Below are positions 1 to 8,166 of a stretch of DNA of 49,237 nucleotides, in pieces. A program made the translations under genes and the position numbers. This DNA is from Sulfobacillus acidophilus (GTDB taxonomy: Bacteria > Bacillota > Sulfobacillia > Sulfobacillales > Sulfobacillaceae): contig PXYV01000023.1 of the NCBI GenBank assembly GCA_003023745.1, positions 1 through 49,237 on the forward strand, written 5' to 3'. Numbering within the stretch: position 1 is the first letter of the stretch; each line of letters starts with the position of its first letter. The notes under the pieces were generated by a model. It was given only the letters and a program-made list of their open reading frames with translations. It did not search any database and was not told the DNA's origin.

Positions 1-95
1 ATTATGGCAACCTTCAGGGCATCGAGCCCTTCGGCTACGCGCCTTATATCCCCATGCCTGAAGGCAGGGGCTTTACGGCGAATGTTGGTAAACTA
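1..95. repeat. IS200/IS605-like end remnant
   Basis: A compact hairpin (CCCC, bulged A, TGCCT-GA-AGGCA, GGGG at 50-70) is followed by CTTTACGGCG. The same arrangement, a short CCTGAA-centred hairpin then TTTTACGGCG, occurs at the tnpA-side end of the IS605-type element at 28-30 kb. No tnpA or tnpB is present beside it, so this is a remnant or the end of an element lying outside the window. An open frame crosses it but stops near 176 and is not called a gene. Confidence 0.35.
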
Positions 96-223
96 CCCCC
101 ATTTGCTGAAATTAAGCAGACCCTTGATAATGGAACGGGATGCGCTCAGTGCTCTTGCGAGACTAAATTCGAGATGGTCTAAGCCGACACTGACCGCGTC
201 GCCTCTGAAAGGGGTAGATATCC

Positions 224-508
224 ATGGTGGTTGGCGGTGTCATTATTCTCCTCACTCTATTGTTTTGGATCGCCCCGATGGTCGTAGCCTATCGTTTGGG
301 ATTGCGGCTCAACAGGCCCGGTCTCGCTCTGGCCTTAGCTGCCGTACTCGGATGGATTGGCGTAATCATCGCCGTGTCGTGGAATAGCGAAGAGCCGGAC
401 CAGAACCATGCACCGCCGCAAATCGCCGCCTGTCCCTTCTGCCAAGCACCCGTGCGCCTAGGCGCCAATCTTTGTCCTCATTGCCAGCGAGAGTTGCCCT
501 CGGCGTAA
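224..508 (+). CDS. Small membrane protein with C-terminal zinc ribbon
   Basis: A 94-residue protein. Residues 2-23 and about 29-51 form two hydrophobic helices, and the C-terminal third carries two paired-cysteine knuckles, CPFC and CPHC, typical of a zinc ribbon. The N-terminal part resembles small superinfection-immunity or phospholipase D-nuclease N-terminal-like two-helix proteins, but the match is general. The ATG is preceded by GAAAGGGG at a suitable distance. It stands alone ahead of a divergent gene, and its function is unknown. The zinc ribbon probably faces the cytoplasm and mediates protein or nucleic-acid contact; that is inference. Confidence 0.6.
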   Translation: MVVGGVIILLTLLFWIAPMVVAYRLGLRLNRPGLALALAAVLGWIGVIIAVSWNSEEPDQNHAPPQIAACPFCQAPVRLGANLCPHCQRELPSA

Positions 509-616
509 TCTGAGATGACGCAACATCGAATGTCGTCCATCATTGTCGCCCTAGCAAGGTTCGAGCACGACCGCCTGCACACGCGGTCGCCCTCTTCCCG
601 CTATCTCACATCCGTC

Positions 617-808
617 TCAGTGAGTCTGTGCTTCCCGCGTTAGCACCCATTTAGGAAAGCAGTCGCGGCACACCCGGTCAACCGCCCGCAGTTGTTCAGA
701 ATTGTAAAACTCGTCGAAACGATAGAGAAAAGGCTGACCACACAACGAACACCAATGTTGAATCGTTTGGCCAGGCCCTGCATTTTGGATCGCCACGCCT
801 GTCATCAT
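617..808 (-). CDS. Small zinc-binding protein (two CxxC pairs)
   Basis: A 63-residue protein with CSLC near residue 20 and CRDC near residue 47, spaced as in a treble-clef or zinc-ribbon fold. It is preceded on the minus strand by an excellent ribosome binding site (AAGGAGTGG, then TTT ATG), which is the main argument that it is real. No transmembrane segment or enzyme motif is seen. It is convergent with the small membrane protein upstream and divergent from the ArsR-type regulator. Specific function unknown. Confidence 0.6.
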   Translation of the reverse strand: MMTGVAIQNAGPGQTIQHWCSLCGQPFLYRFDEFYNSEQLRAVDRVCRDCFPKWVLTREAQTH

Positions 809-998
809 AAACCACTCCTTGGTTCAGTGTTATCGTGGTTTAGTCAACCACAAAAATATTACCAAAGTGTGACAACCGCAAAAATCGCGGGATGCTCCCT
901 ACACAACGTCCACCCCTGCTCCCAAAACACTTGCCTTCCTATCTTCAAATAGTTTAAGATTTAAATATAGGTTAATTCGTATATAAGGAGATATAGGC

Positions 999-1316
999 AT
1001 GGCGGCTCTACAAGAGTTTAAGGCGGAATTGTTTAAAGCATTGGGACACCCCGTCCGCATTCGCATTTTAGAGCTCCTTGGCAGCGGCGAAAAAACGGTG
1101 TCGGAATTACAGGAAGCCTTAGAAATCGAAGCTTCCTCGGTGTCCCAACAACTGTCGCTGATGCGCGCACGCCAACTGGTGGACGCGCGTAAAAACGGGA
1201 CGAACGTCTTCTACGCGGTGCGTGATCCATTGCTTTTAGACATTTTAGCGGTGGCCCGACAGATCTTTGAACACCAAGTAGCCCAAATGAACTCACTGTT
1301 AGATTCGGATTCCTAG
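999..1316 (+). CDS. ArsR-family transcriptional regulator
   Basis: A 105-residue winged-helix repressor. The order of elements is typical of ArsR proteins: FKALGHPVRIRILELL at about 11-26, a recognition helix with SSVSQQLSLMRARQLV at about 46-61, and the wing KNGTNVFYAV. No CxC metal-binding motif is present in the helix-3 region, so a classical arsenic or cadmium sensor is unlikely. The start is fixed by AAGGAGATATAGGC just upstream of ATG. It lies 46 bp ahead of hyfB in the same direction and is the obvious candidate regulator of that operon. AT-rich dyad-like sequence around 955-985 may be its operator. Confidence 0.85.
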   Translation: MAALQEFKAELFKALGHPVRIRILELLGSGEKTVSELQEALEIEASSVSQQLSLMRARQLVDARKNGTNVFYAVRDPLLLDILAVARQIFEHQVAQMNSLLDSDS

Positions 1317-1362
1317 AACCTTTTCAACGATTTCCCCATAACATCAACGAAAAAGGTGTCTT

Positions 1363-3246
1363 ATGGTTATTGGAGTCTTGTTGGCGCCGGCCGTGCTAGC
1401 CGTGTTCACCTATCGCAAAAAACGCGTCGCATTGGCAAGCCTACTGGTATTCAGCATCGGCATCCTGATCTATGGAGCTCTTGGACTTTGGCACGGGACC
1501 GCAACCACAGCTTGGGACGACGTCGTACAGCTCACAGCGCTTCGATCCTGGTTCCTAATTATTCTGGGCTTAGTTGCCGCCATGTCTTTGTGGTATAGTT
1601 TCGGCTACCACGACCTTCGTCAGTCTGTAATATTCTGGCTTCCTCTCTTTCTTTTGAGCATGACCGCGGTCCTTTTGGCGGCCAACCTGTGGGTGTTTAT
1701 GACGGGCTGGGAAAGTATGACCATCACCTCATTTTTCTTGGTGACAACCCATCACGAAAGGGCTGACGTACTCAAGTCGAGCTATATCTACCTGGTGATG
1801 TCGCAAGGCAGTGCAATGCTGATTTTGGCTGGGTTTATGGTGATTGGTGCCCATCTCCACAGTTATCAATTTAGCGAATGGACGCATTATGCCGCGGGGC
1901 TGACACTGTCTACGAAAACTCTGGTGTTTGCGCTTTTAGGGTTGGGATTCGGCATCAAAAGCGGTGTCGTTCCGTTTCACGTGTGGTTGCCCCGTGCACA
2001 TCCGGCAGCTCCAGCCCCTGTTTCTAGTCTCATGTCCGGCGTGATGATCAAACTGGGCATTTTCGGAATCATCCAGTTCTTACTATTGGACCTCGGCGCG
2101 TCCGCGCATTTTTGGCCGTTGCTCATTTTGGCGGCTGGGGCGATGTCGAGCCTACTCGGTGTCCTCTATGCGCTCATGGAACACGACCTGAAAAGGCTTC
2201 TCGCCTACCACAGCATTGAAAACATGGGCATTATCTTGCTAGGCCTGGGCGTCATGAGTCTGGGCATTGACTGGCACCACCCCCTATGGGTGGCGATCGG
2301 CCTAATAGCGGCACTGTTTCACTCCCTCAATCACGCCATTTTTAAAAGTCAATTATTTTTAGCGGCGGGAGCGGTGGAACAGCATAGCGGCACGCTCGAC
2401 ATCGATCACCTAGGTGGTCTTATCCGCACGACTCCCGCGATTGCTCTAGGGTTTATAGGAGGGGCCATGGCCATTAGCGCGCTGCCGCCCTTCAACGGCT
2501 TTGTCAGCGAATGGCTCACGTTCCGGGGACTAATCGACCTCATCGGCCCTGGCACCGGACTCCTGTCGCTCTATGGTCTGGGATTGGTCATGGTATTGGG
2601 ATTAACCGGCGCTCTGGCTGCGTTGTGTTTCGTGAAAGCCAGCGGTATTGTCTTTCTCGGTGAAGCACGGCACGCGGTACCGCACCAGCCGTTGCCAGGC
2701 ACGATGGTATGGCCCGTCTTGACATTGGGCGCACTGACACTCGTCTTGGGAGTGATACCGCAGCCTCTGCTGCACCTTTTGCAACCAATCGAACCAACTC
2801 ACCTGGTTTCGTCAGGGCCTATGCTTTTGCCGATCGGTACCCGGGTAATCGCCGGCTTACTGGTGATCATTGTCGTGCTCTTGGCTCGCCTCAGCCGAAT
2901 TGGGGACGTTCGCACCGTTCCCCGCTGGTCATGCGGGAGGCAACCCAATTTCGCCATGCAGTATACCTCCGCGTCTTTCACCAAGTCGATCCGAACGACG
3001 TTCGCCCTAATTTATCGACCGCATCGAACTGTGGAACGCTTGGGACCGGCCGCGCCTGATTTCCCAGAATCCCTGGTCTATCGGGCAGGCACTGTCCCCG
3101 TTTGGGAGCGGTATTTTTATCGTCCCTTGTATCGCTTGATATGGCGCGTGTCGCATTTGAGCACCCGCATCCAGAACGGCCCCGTACGGCTCTATTTAGC
3201 CTATCTCTTAGGCACAGTCGGGATTATGCTTGCGATTTTGCACTAG
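1363..3246 (+). CDS. hyfB: HyfB-like proton-translocating membrane subunit
   Basis: A 627-residue polytopic membrane protein of the NuoL/M/N antiporter-like family, closest in layout to hydrogenase-4 component B (HyfB/HycC). The conserved proton-channel features are visible: the helix with GWESMT (acidic residue about 122), the broken-helix segment KSGVVPFHVWLPRAHP (about 202-217), and MIKLG about 10 residues beyond. It opens an operon of six closely packed genes. In related complexes this subunit moves H+ or Na+, driven by electron transfer in the peripheral arm. The ribosome binding site is weak (AAAGGTGTCTT), so a nearby alternative start is possible. Confidence 0.88.
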   Translation: MVIGVLLAPAVLAVFTYRKKRVALASLLVFSIGILIYGALGLWHGTATTAWDDVVQLTALRSWFLIILGLVAAMSLWYSFGYHDLRQSVIFWLPLFLLSMTAVLLAANLWVFMTGWESMTITSFFLVTTHHERADVLKSSYIYLVMSQGSAMLILAGFMVIGAHLHSYQFSEWTHYAAGLTLSTKTLVFALLGLGFGIKSGVVPFHVWLPRAHPAAPAPVSSLMSGVMIKLGIFGIIQFLLLDLGASAHFWPLLILAAGAMSSLLGVLYALMEHDLKRLLAYHSIENMGIILLGLGVMSLGIDWHHPLWVAIGLIAALFHSLNHAIFKSQLFLAAGAVEQHSGTLDIDHLGGLIRTTPAIALGFIGGAMAISALPPFNGFVSEWLTFRGLIDLIGPGTGLLSLYGLGLVMVLGLTGALAALCFVKASGIVFLGEARHAVPHQPLPGTMVWPVLTLGALTLVLGVIPQPLLHLLQPIEPTHLVSSGPMLLPIGTRVIAGLLVIIVVLLARLSRIGDVRTVPRWSCGRQPNFAMQYTSASFTKSIRTTFALIYRPHRTVERLGPAAPDFPESLVYRAGTVPVWERYFYRPLYRLIWRVSHLSTRIQNGPVRLYLAYLLGTVGIMLAILH

Positions 3247-3264
3247 ATTCGAGGAGGCCTGACC

Positions 3265-4179
3265 ATGCTTTGGGTTGCTCAAGTGCTAGGAATATCTTTA
3301 GTCTTGACGCTGTCGCCGCTGATGTGGGGAATTACCCAAACAACCAAGGCGCGCCTGCAAGGGCGACGGGGACCCTCCGTGTGGCTCATGTATTGGGTCA
3401 TGAAAAAGAATTGGCACAAGGAAACGACGGTGCCGGAGTTCAGTTCGATCATCTTTCGCCTCGCTCCCAGTATGACCCTGGCCCCCTTGTTGGTCGTTCT
3501 GATCACGATCCCCATCGCTGGTCGCGTCCCCGCCCTTTGGCCTCATAATATGTTAACTGTATTCTTTTTGTTGGCTCTTGAGCGATTTTGGACCGGCCTC
3601 GCGGGATTGGATAGTGCCGGAACGTTCGGGGGCATGGGCGCGAGTCGCGCAACGACCCTCGGCACAGGCATCGAACCCGCGTTGTTTGCTGCACTCGGCA
3701 TCTTCTGGGAGGTCAGTCGGCACGCGGCCATTGAACCGCTCGCTCCCGCCCTGCGCACCAATCCCGCTAGCCTTTTCCCGTGGGCGCTGGCGAGCGTTAG
3801 CCTTGCGCTAGTCCTCTTGGCGGAATGGGGACGTCTACCGGTAGACAACCCTGACACTCATCTGGAGTTGACGATGATCCACGAAGCCACCCTGCTAGAG
3901 TATGATGGGAGATTTTTGGCCCTCTCACAGTGGGCCATGACGCTCAAAATCACCGTACTGGCCACGCTCGGTTGGGTCATCTTAGGACCTAATCTATCCT
4001 CCTTATGGTCTAACCTCGCCTTGCGACTGGCTGAAGTGACAGTAACCACGGTGGCTCTCGGGCTTATAGAAAGCCGCTTCACCAAGCTTCGTTTCTTTCA
4101 AATTCCTGCGTATCTCGCAGCGGCAGCGGGTATTGGTATTCTCGCCTTTTATCTCTTAGCAGGAGGACTCACCGTATGA
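3265..4179 (+). CDS. hyfC: HyfC-like (NuoH-related) membrane subunit
   Basis: A 304-residue membrane protein of the complex I subunit 1 / formate hydrogenlyase subunit 4 family (NuoH, HycD, HyfC). About eight hydrophobic segments are present. The family loop GRRGPSV (about 35) and a conserved acidic loop DNPDTHLELTMIHEA (about 195-210) are visible; in relatives these line the path between the peripheral redox arm and the proton modules. The start has a good GAGGAGG site. It follows hyfB by 18 bp and overlaps hyfE by 4 bp (ATGA), indicating translational coupling and one mRNA. Confidence 0.88.
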   Translation: MLWVAQVLGISLVLTLSPLMWGITQTTKARLQGRRGPSVWLMYWVMKKNWHKETTVPEFSSIIFRLAPSMTLAPLLVVLITIPIAGRVPALWPHNMLTVFFLLALERFWTGLAGLDSAGTFGGMGASRATTLGTGIEPALFAALGIFWEVSRHAAIEPLAPALRTNPASLFPWALASVSLALVLLAEWGRLPVDNPDTHLELTMIHEATLLEYDGRFLALSQWAMTLKITVLATLGWVILGPNLSSLWSNLALRLAEVTVTTVALGLIESRFTKLRFFQIPAYLAAAAGIGILAFYLLAGGLTV

Positions 4180-4799
4180 ATGATTTAGGGCTGCTCTTGC
4201 TGGTCTCCGCAATGGCTCTGCTATGGTCCCGCAATATGCAGTATGCAGTATGGTTTTTGGCGACGCAGGGAGCTGTGCTCAGCATCATGGTCTGGACGAG
4301 CACACCACTGACCCCGATTTCTGCGCTTGTTGCCGTGGCCACCTTAGGAGTCAAGGGTGTATTGATTCCCGGGCTCATTCATCGCATCATGCGCACCTGG
4401 CCAGCACGATTTCGGCAAGACTATCCCCTGCCGCTATGGGCTTATGGACTTGCCGCAGGACTCGTATTGTCCGTTGGCCATGTCATTCATCTGCTCGGCC
4501 CGACCGCGTTAATTCAGAACGCGCTGTTATTTTTCTACGCTTTATCGAGCATCCATCTTGGCTTCGTCATGATTGTGGCCCGCCGTCATCTGCTCTCTCA
4601 ATTGGTGTCGTTGGTCGCCATCGAAAATGCACTGGTGGTACTGGCGGTATCTGTCGCCGGCTCGCTGCCAACCTTTGTGGAACTCGGGATGCTGATTGAC
4701 GTTGGCATCGCTGCGACGTTGATGGTGTGGATGAGCCATCGCATTCACCACGAGTTAAAGACCACAGACGTGATTGCGCTTCGGCGCTTAAGGGGGTAA
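4176..4799 (+). CDS. hyfE: HyfE-like membrane subunit
   Basis: A 207-residue membrane protein matching hydrogenase-4 component E: the N-terminal half is NuoK-like with three short helices, and the C-terminal half carries the typical AIENALVVLAV and VELGMLIDVGIA segments followed by a positively charged tail ending in a LRRLRG-type motif. The acidic residues in these helices are candidates for proton transfer. It overlaps hyfC by 4 bp and is followed by hyfF after 6 bp. The family assignment rests on the C-terminal signature and the gene order. Confidence 0.85.
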   Translation: MNDLGLLLLVSAMALLWSRNMQYAVWFLATQGAVLSIMVWTSTPLTPISALVAVATLGVKGVLIPGLIHRIMRTWPARFRQDYPLPLWAYGLAAGLVLSVGHVIHLLGPTALIQNALLFFYALSSIHLGFVMIVARRHLLSQLVSLVAIENALVVLAVSVAGSLPTFVELGMLIDVGIAATLMVWMSHRIHHELKTTDVIALRRLRG

Positions 4800-4805
4800 C
4801 TACCG

Positions 4806-6122
4806 GTGGCCGAGTCCTTCATGCTGAGCGGTCCAGTCCTTGTATTCTTCGCGTATCTGAGCGGACGAAGACGGTTGACAGCCATAGGCTGGTCCTATGC
4901 CGTGGCCATTTGGGTGAGCCTATGGGCCATTGCCTCCCTCGTCCGGGTTTGGCCAACATTGGCGACCGGCCACATCACCCCGATTATCATTGCCATCACC
5001 AATGTTATTGCCGCCAGTAGTGCCTGGGACAGTCGACTTTGGTTGCGCGAGCACCCACATGTCCAACCTTACCGGTACTACCTGTGGTGGAGCCTCTTTT
5101 GGGCCTCTCTAATCGGTATTGCGGGCGCGCACAATCTCGGTCTGGCCTGGCTTATGGTCGAGTTTTCGACGTTAACGTCCGGTGCGCTTATCATCGAAGT
5201 AGGAGACCGCCAGGCATTGGAAGCCGCCTGGAAGTACATTCTCATTGCCTCCGTCGGTCTCATCCTGGGGTTAATCGGCATCGTGTTCCTCTACGCCAGC
5301 CTCAAATATCAAAACATCGGCTGGTCCACCTTGAATTACACCAACCTGCACGCAAACTTTTACCGGATCGCGCCCATCGTCCGCACCGTTGCAACCCTCT
5401 TCGTCGTCTGCGGATTCGGCACCAAAGCCGGCCTCGTCCCCTTTCATACCTGGTTGCCGGACGCCCACTCCAAGGCCCCCTCTCCGGTCAGCGGACTGCT
5501 TTCCGGCGTCCTGCTCGGTCTGGCCTTGTTCACCGTGCGGCGCTTTGTTGCCGCTGTTCCCACCGCGAGGGGAGTTTGGATGTCTGGCGATCATCTCTTA
5601 ACCGCCTTTGGCACCTTGTCAGTCGTCGTCGGATCCCTCGCGTTATTTGTACAACGAGATATCAAACGTCTTTTGGCATATTCGTCGGTGGAGCAAATTG
5701 GGCTCATTGCCATCGCCTTAGGTATCGGAACGCCCGCTTCGGTGACCGTAGCATTGTTGCAATTCGCGCTGCACGGGGTGATAAAGTCGGGGCTGTTTTA
5801 CGGCGCGGGACATCTGAGCATCCAGTATCAAACCAACCGCCTCAACAAAATCACGGGCCTCTTGACGCGCTCACCGGGCCTAGCAATTGCCTGGGCCTTA
5901 GGTGTGCTGGCCCTGGCAGGGCTCCCGCCGTTAGGTTTGGCTTATAGCGAATGGCTCATTTTCCGCCAATTGTGGCAACACCACGCCTATCTGGTAGTGG
6001 CAGTGGCCGCTTTATCCTTGACGCTGACGTTCGCGGCCCTCACCTATCATCTCATCCGCACTCTGTGGCAAGATATCGACGCCGATCCTGCGGCGGCTGA
6101 ATTCGGCCAGGAGGTCGGGTGA
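4806..6122 (+). CDS. hyfF: HyfF-like proton-translocating membrane subunit
   Basis: A 438-residue NuoL/M/N-family protein read from a GTG start. It is the second antiporter-like module of the complex. The core proton-channel motif is KAGLVPFHTWLPDAHS (about 206-221), preceded by an acidic residue in VEFSTLTSG (about 118). It is shorter than HyfB and lacks its C-terminal extension, as in HyfF. The gene starts 6 bp after hyfE. A second ion-translocating subunit supports an energy-converting rather than a soluble function. Confidence 0.85.
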   Translation: MAESFMLSGPVLVFFAYLSGRRRLTAIGWSYAVAIWVSLWAIASLVRVWPTLATGHITPIIIAITNVIAASSAWDSRLWLREHPHVQPYRYYLWWSLFWASLIGIAGAHNLGLAWLMVEFSTLTSGALIIEVGDRQALEAAWKYILIASVGLILGLIGIVFLYASLKYQNIGWSTLNYTNLHANFYRIAPIVRTVATLFVVCGFGTKAGLVPFHTWLPDAHSKAPSPVSGLLSGVLLGLALFTVRRFVAAVPTARGVWMSGDHLLTAFGTLSVVVGSLALFVQRDIKRLLAYSSVEQIGLIAIALGIGTPASVTVALLQFALHGVIKSGLFYGAGHLSIQYQTNRLNKITGLLTRSPGLAIAWALGVLALAGLPPLGLAYSEWLIFRQLWQHHAYLVVAVAALSLTLTFAALTYHLIRTLWQDIDADPAAAEFGQEVG

Positions 6123-6123
6123 G

Positions 6124-7572
6124 ATGCCGAAGTCTTGGATTGCTGCCAACCTGGAATATAAGAAAGCCGGCTATGAATTGTTGAGTTACTTGGCGACACG
6201 AGAGGGGCGCCTACACGCCACCTGGCTCAATCCAGTTGACAGGGAACAGAAAGATGTGAGCACCCAGGTCGTGGATAACCACTTTCCATCGTTGACGCGT
6301 CAACTTCCGGAAGTCGCCTGGGACGAACGCGAAATCCACGATTTGTTCGGATATCGTCCCGAAGGCCATCCCGATCTGAGGCCTCTGATTCGCACTCCCC
6401 GCTGGCCCCATGATTTCTATCCGCTGCGCACCCGATCCAACATCCCGCCCCAGTGGCTGGATGTTGAACCGGACAACCCCGCCAAAACCGTGACGGGCGA
6501 CGGCATCACTATTATGAAAGTAGGGCCGACCCATGCCGGCATCATTGAATCAGGCCACTTTGTCTTTAGCCTCATCGGCGAAAATGTCCTCTATTTAGAT
6601 GCGCACTTGTTTCAGAATCATCGGGGTGTGGAGCTGTTGCTTGAAGATCGAACGATCGAGGATGTCCGTCGTATTGTCAGCCGCATCTGCGCGGGTGACT
6701 CTGTTTCGCATCAGACCAATTGGGCGCTGGCGGTCGAAACATTAGCTCGCTGGACCGCCGAGCCCCCACTTGCGCTGCGCCGCATCATCTTGTTGGAATG
6801 CGAACGAGTCCTCAGTCATCTGAACGATTTAGCGCAGATTCCGGCCGGCGTTGGGTTTCAGCGAGCTCATCAACTGGCCTTAGCCATCAAAGAATACTGG
6901 CAGCAAGGCCTCAAACGCTTATTTGGTCATCGCTTTTTATTTGATACGGTGCGCCCCGGAGAGGCAGCCGCAACAACACCCGATGATCTGGGCGCACTCG
7001 TCCGCGAACTGCGCCGACGATGGGTGCCGTGGCGCAGATTAGTCGAGGCGCACCACGGATTTAACGATCGCATGGCGGGAGTCGGCATCGTCAAGCCTCA
7101 AGATGTCACCCGCTTTGGTGCACAGGGTGTTGTCGCCCGTGCCGCAGGCAAGGCACTGGATGCGCGCTCCATCCTTCCCCTCTACGATGACATGGCCGTC
7201 CAATTCATTCAGGAAAGTGCCGGCGATGTCAAAGCCCGATTTTACGTGAGGGTCGCAGAGTTAGAAGAGTCTCTGCGCTTGTTGGAGGAGAGTGCACGCC
7301 GCTTAAGACGCTGGGGCAGCAATGACTCCTCCCCATTCATTGAGGATCCATCAGACCTCAGCGGACGAACCGTCACATTCACAGAGTCGCCTCATGGGCT
7401 GAATGTCCACGACATCACCCTGGCACGCGGTCGCGTGACCCGCTATCACATTCGTGCAGGGACGTACCGCAATTGGCCTTTGCTGGCCCACACGGTGCCT
7501 GGTAATGCGGTGGCCGATTTCCCCCTGATCAATAAGAGCTTTGAATTGTGTTACAGCTGTGTTGACCGCTAG
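6124..7572 (+). CDS. hyfG: HyfG-like fused NuoC/NuoD large subunit with altered NiFe site
   Basis: A 482-residue peripheral subunit. Residues 1 to about 125 are a NuoC-type domain (WDEREIHDLFGY, RPLI), and the rest is a NuoD/[NiFe] large-subunit domain beginning near GPTHAGIIESG. Group 4 hydrogenases bind NiFe with an N-terminal CxxCxxxH and a C-terminal CxxC. Here the first motif reads CAGDSVSH: the first Cys and the His are kept, but the second Cys is Asp. The C-terminal motif LCYSCVDR is intact. The protein ends exactly at that arginine, so the usual cleavable C-terminal extension is absent. Whether it still binds NiFe is open. Confidence 0.88.
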   Translation: MPKSWIAANLEYKKAGYELLSYLATREGRLHATWLNPVDREQKDVSTQVVDNHFPSLTRQLPEVAWDEREIHDLFGYRPEGHPDLRPLIRTPRWPHDFYPLRTRSNIPPQWLDVEPDNPAKTVTGDGITIMKVGPTHAGIIESGHFVFSLIGENVLYLDAHLFQNHRGVELLLEDRTIEDVRRIVSRICAGDSVSHQTNWALAVETLARWTAEPPLALRRIILLECERVLSHLNDLAQIPAGVGFQRAHQLALAIKEYWQQGLKRLFGHRFLFDTVRPGEAAATTPDDLGALVRELRRRWVPWRRLVEAHHGFNDRMAGVGIVKPQDVTRFGAQGVVARAAGKALDARSILPLYDDMAVQFIQESAGDVKARFYVRVAELEESLRLLEESARRLRRWGSNDSSPFIEDPSDLSGRTVTFTESPHGLNVHDITLARGRVTRYHIRAGTYRNWPLLAHTVPGNAVADFPLINKSFELCYSCVDR

Positions 7573-7588
7573 TGAAAGGAAGAGGTTC

Positions 7589-8053
7589 GTGTCTCACTTT
7601 AAACACGCGTTACAAATCCGTCATGTTGATGCGGGCAGTTGCAATGGCTGTGAGCAAGAACTGACTGCGCTCACCAGCCAAGCCTACGATTGGCAGCGTT
7701 TTGGCTTAGATATTGTGGCTTCTGCGCGTCATGCAGACGCGCTATTGGTTACGGGCCCCACCAGTGACACCATGGCGCGACCGCTCACCCATGTGTTCAA
7801 CGCCATCGCATCCCCCAAAATCCGCATCGCATTTGGCGATTGTGCGGCGGGCTGTGGTGTTTTTGAGAATGCCTACGCCGTGCATAGTCAACGGCAACGA
7901 TCTGACCTGGTTATCCGCGGCTGCCCCCCGGATCCTGAGCAAGCCTTAGATGCGCTGCGCAACTGGATGCAACGGTCCCGGGATAGTGCGGATGGTGAGA
8001 TCCCACGGCCGATCCCGAACGATCACGATCAGGGTTCACAGGAAGCAGATTGA
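7589..8053 (+). CDS. hyfI: HyfI-like (NuoB/HycG-related) Fe-S small subunit
   Basis: A 154-residue [4Fe-4S] subunit of the NuoB / hydrogenase small-subunit family. Four cysteines are placed as expected for the proximal cluster: GSCNGCEQE (two), GDCAAGC and RGCPPDPEQAL. A GTG start at 7589 is preferred over an upstream start at 7541 because it sits behind GAAAGGAAGAGG and leaves no overlap with hyfG. The C-terminal 25 residues are polar and probably disordered. It closes the operon. No neighbouring HyfA- or HyfH-type multi-cluster ferredoxin is present, so the electron donor or acceptor must be encoded elsewhere. Confidence 0.85.
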   Translation: MSHFKHALQIRHVDAGSCNGCEQELTALTSQAYDWQRFGLDIVASARHADALLVTGPTSDTMARPLTHVFNAIASPKIRIAFGDCAAGCGVFENAYAVHSQRQRSDLVIRGCPPDPEQALDALRNWMQRSRDSADGEIPRPIPNDHDQGSQEAD

Positions 8054-8124
8054 CGCAGGACAACTTAATCGCAAAACCCACACGCGACCCCGCAATCATC
8101 ACGTCTTCTGCAAGCCCCGACTCC

Positions 8125-8166
8125 AAGAGCGGCCTTGAGAGGCCTTTCTCACAAGGCACCGCTCTT
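8125..8166. terminator. Hairpin between hyfI and the CoxG gene
   Basis: Perfect outer arms AAGAGCGG (8125-8132) and CCGCTCTT (8159-8166) enclose a second imperfect stem (CCTTGAGA / TCTCACAAGG). The hairpin lies between the convergent hyfI and CoxG genes and contains the CoxG stop codon. No long T-tract follows on either side, so it is a possible bidirectional terminator or an mRNA 3'-end stabiliser. Confidence 0.5.
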
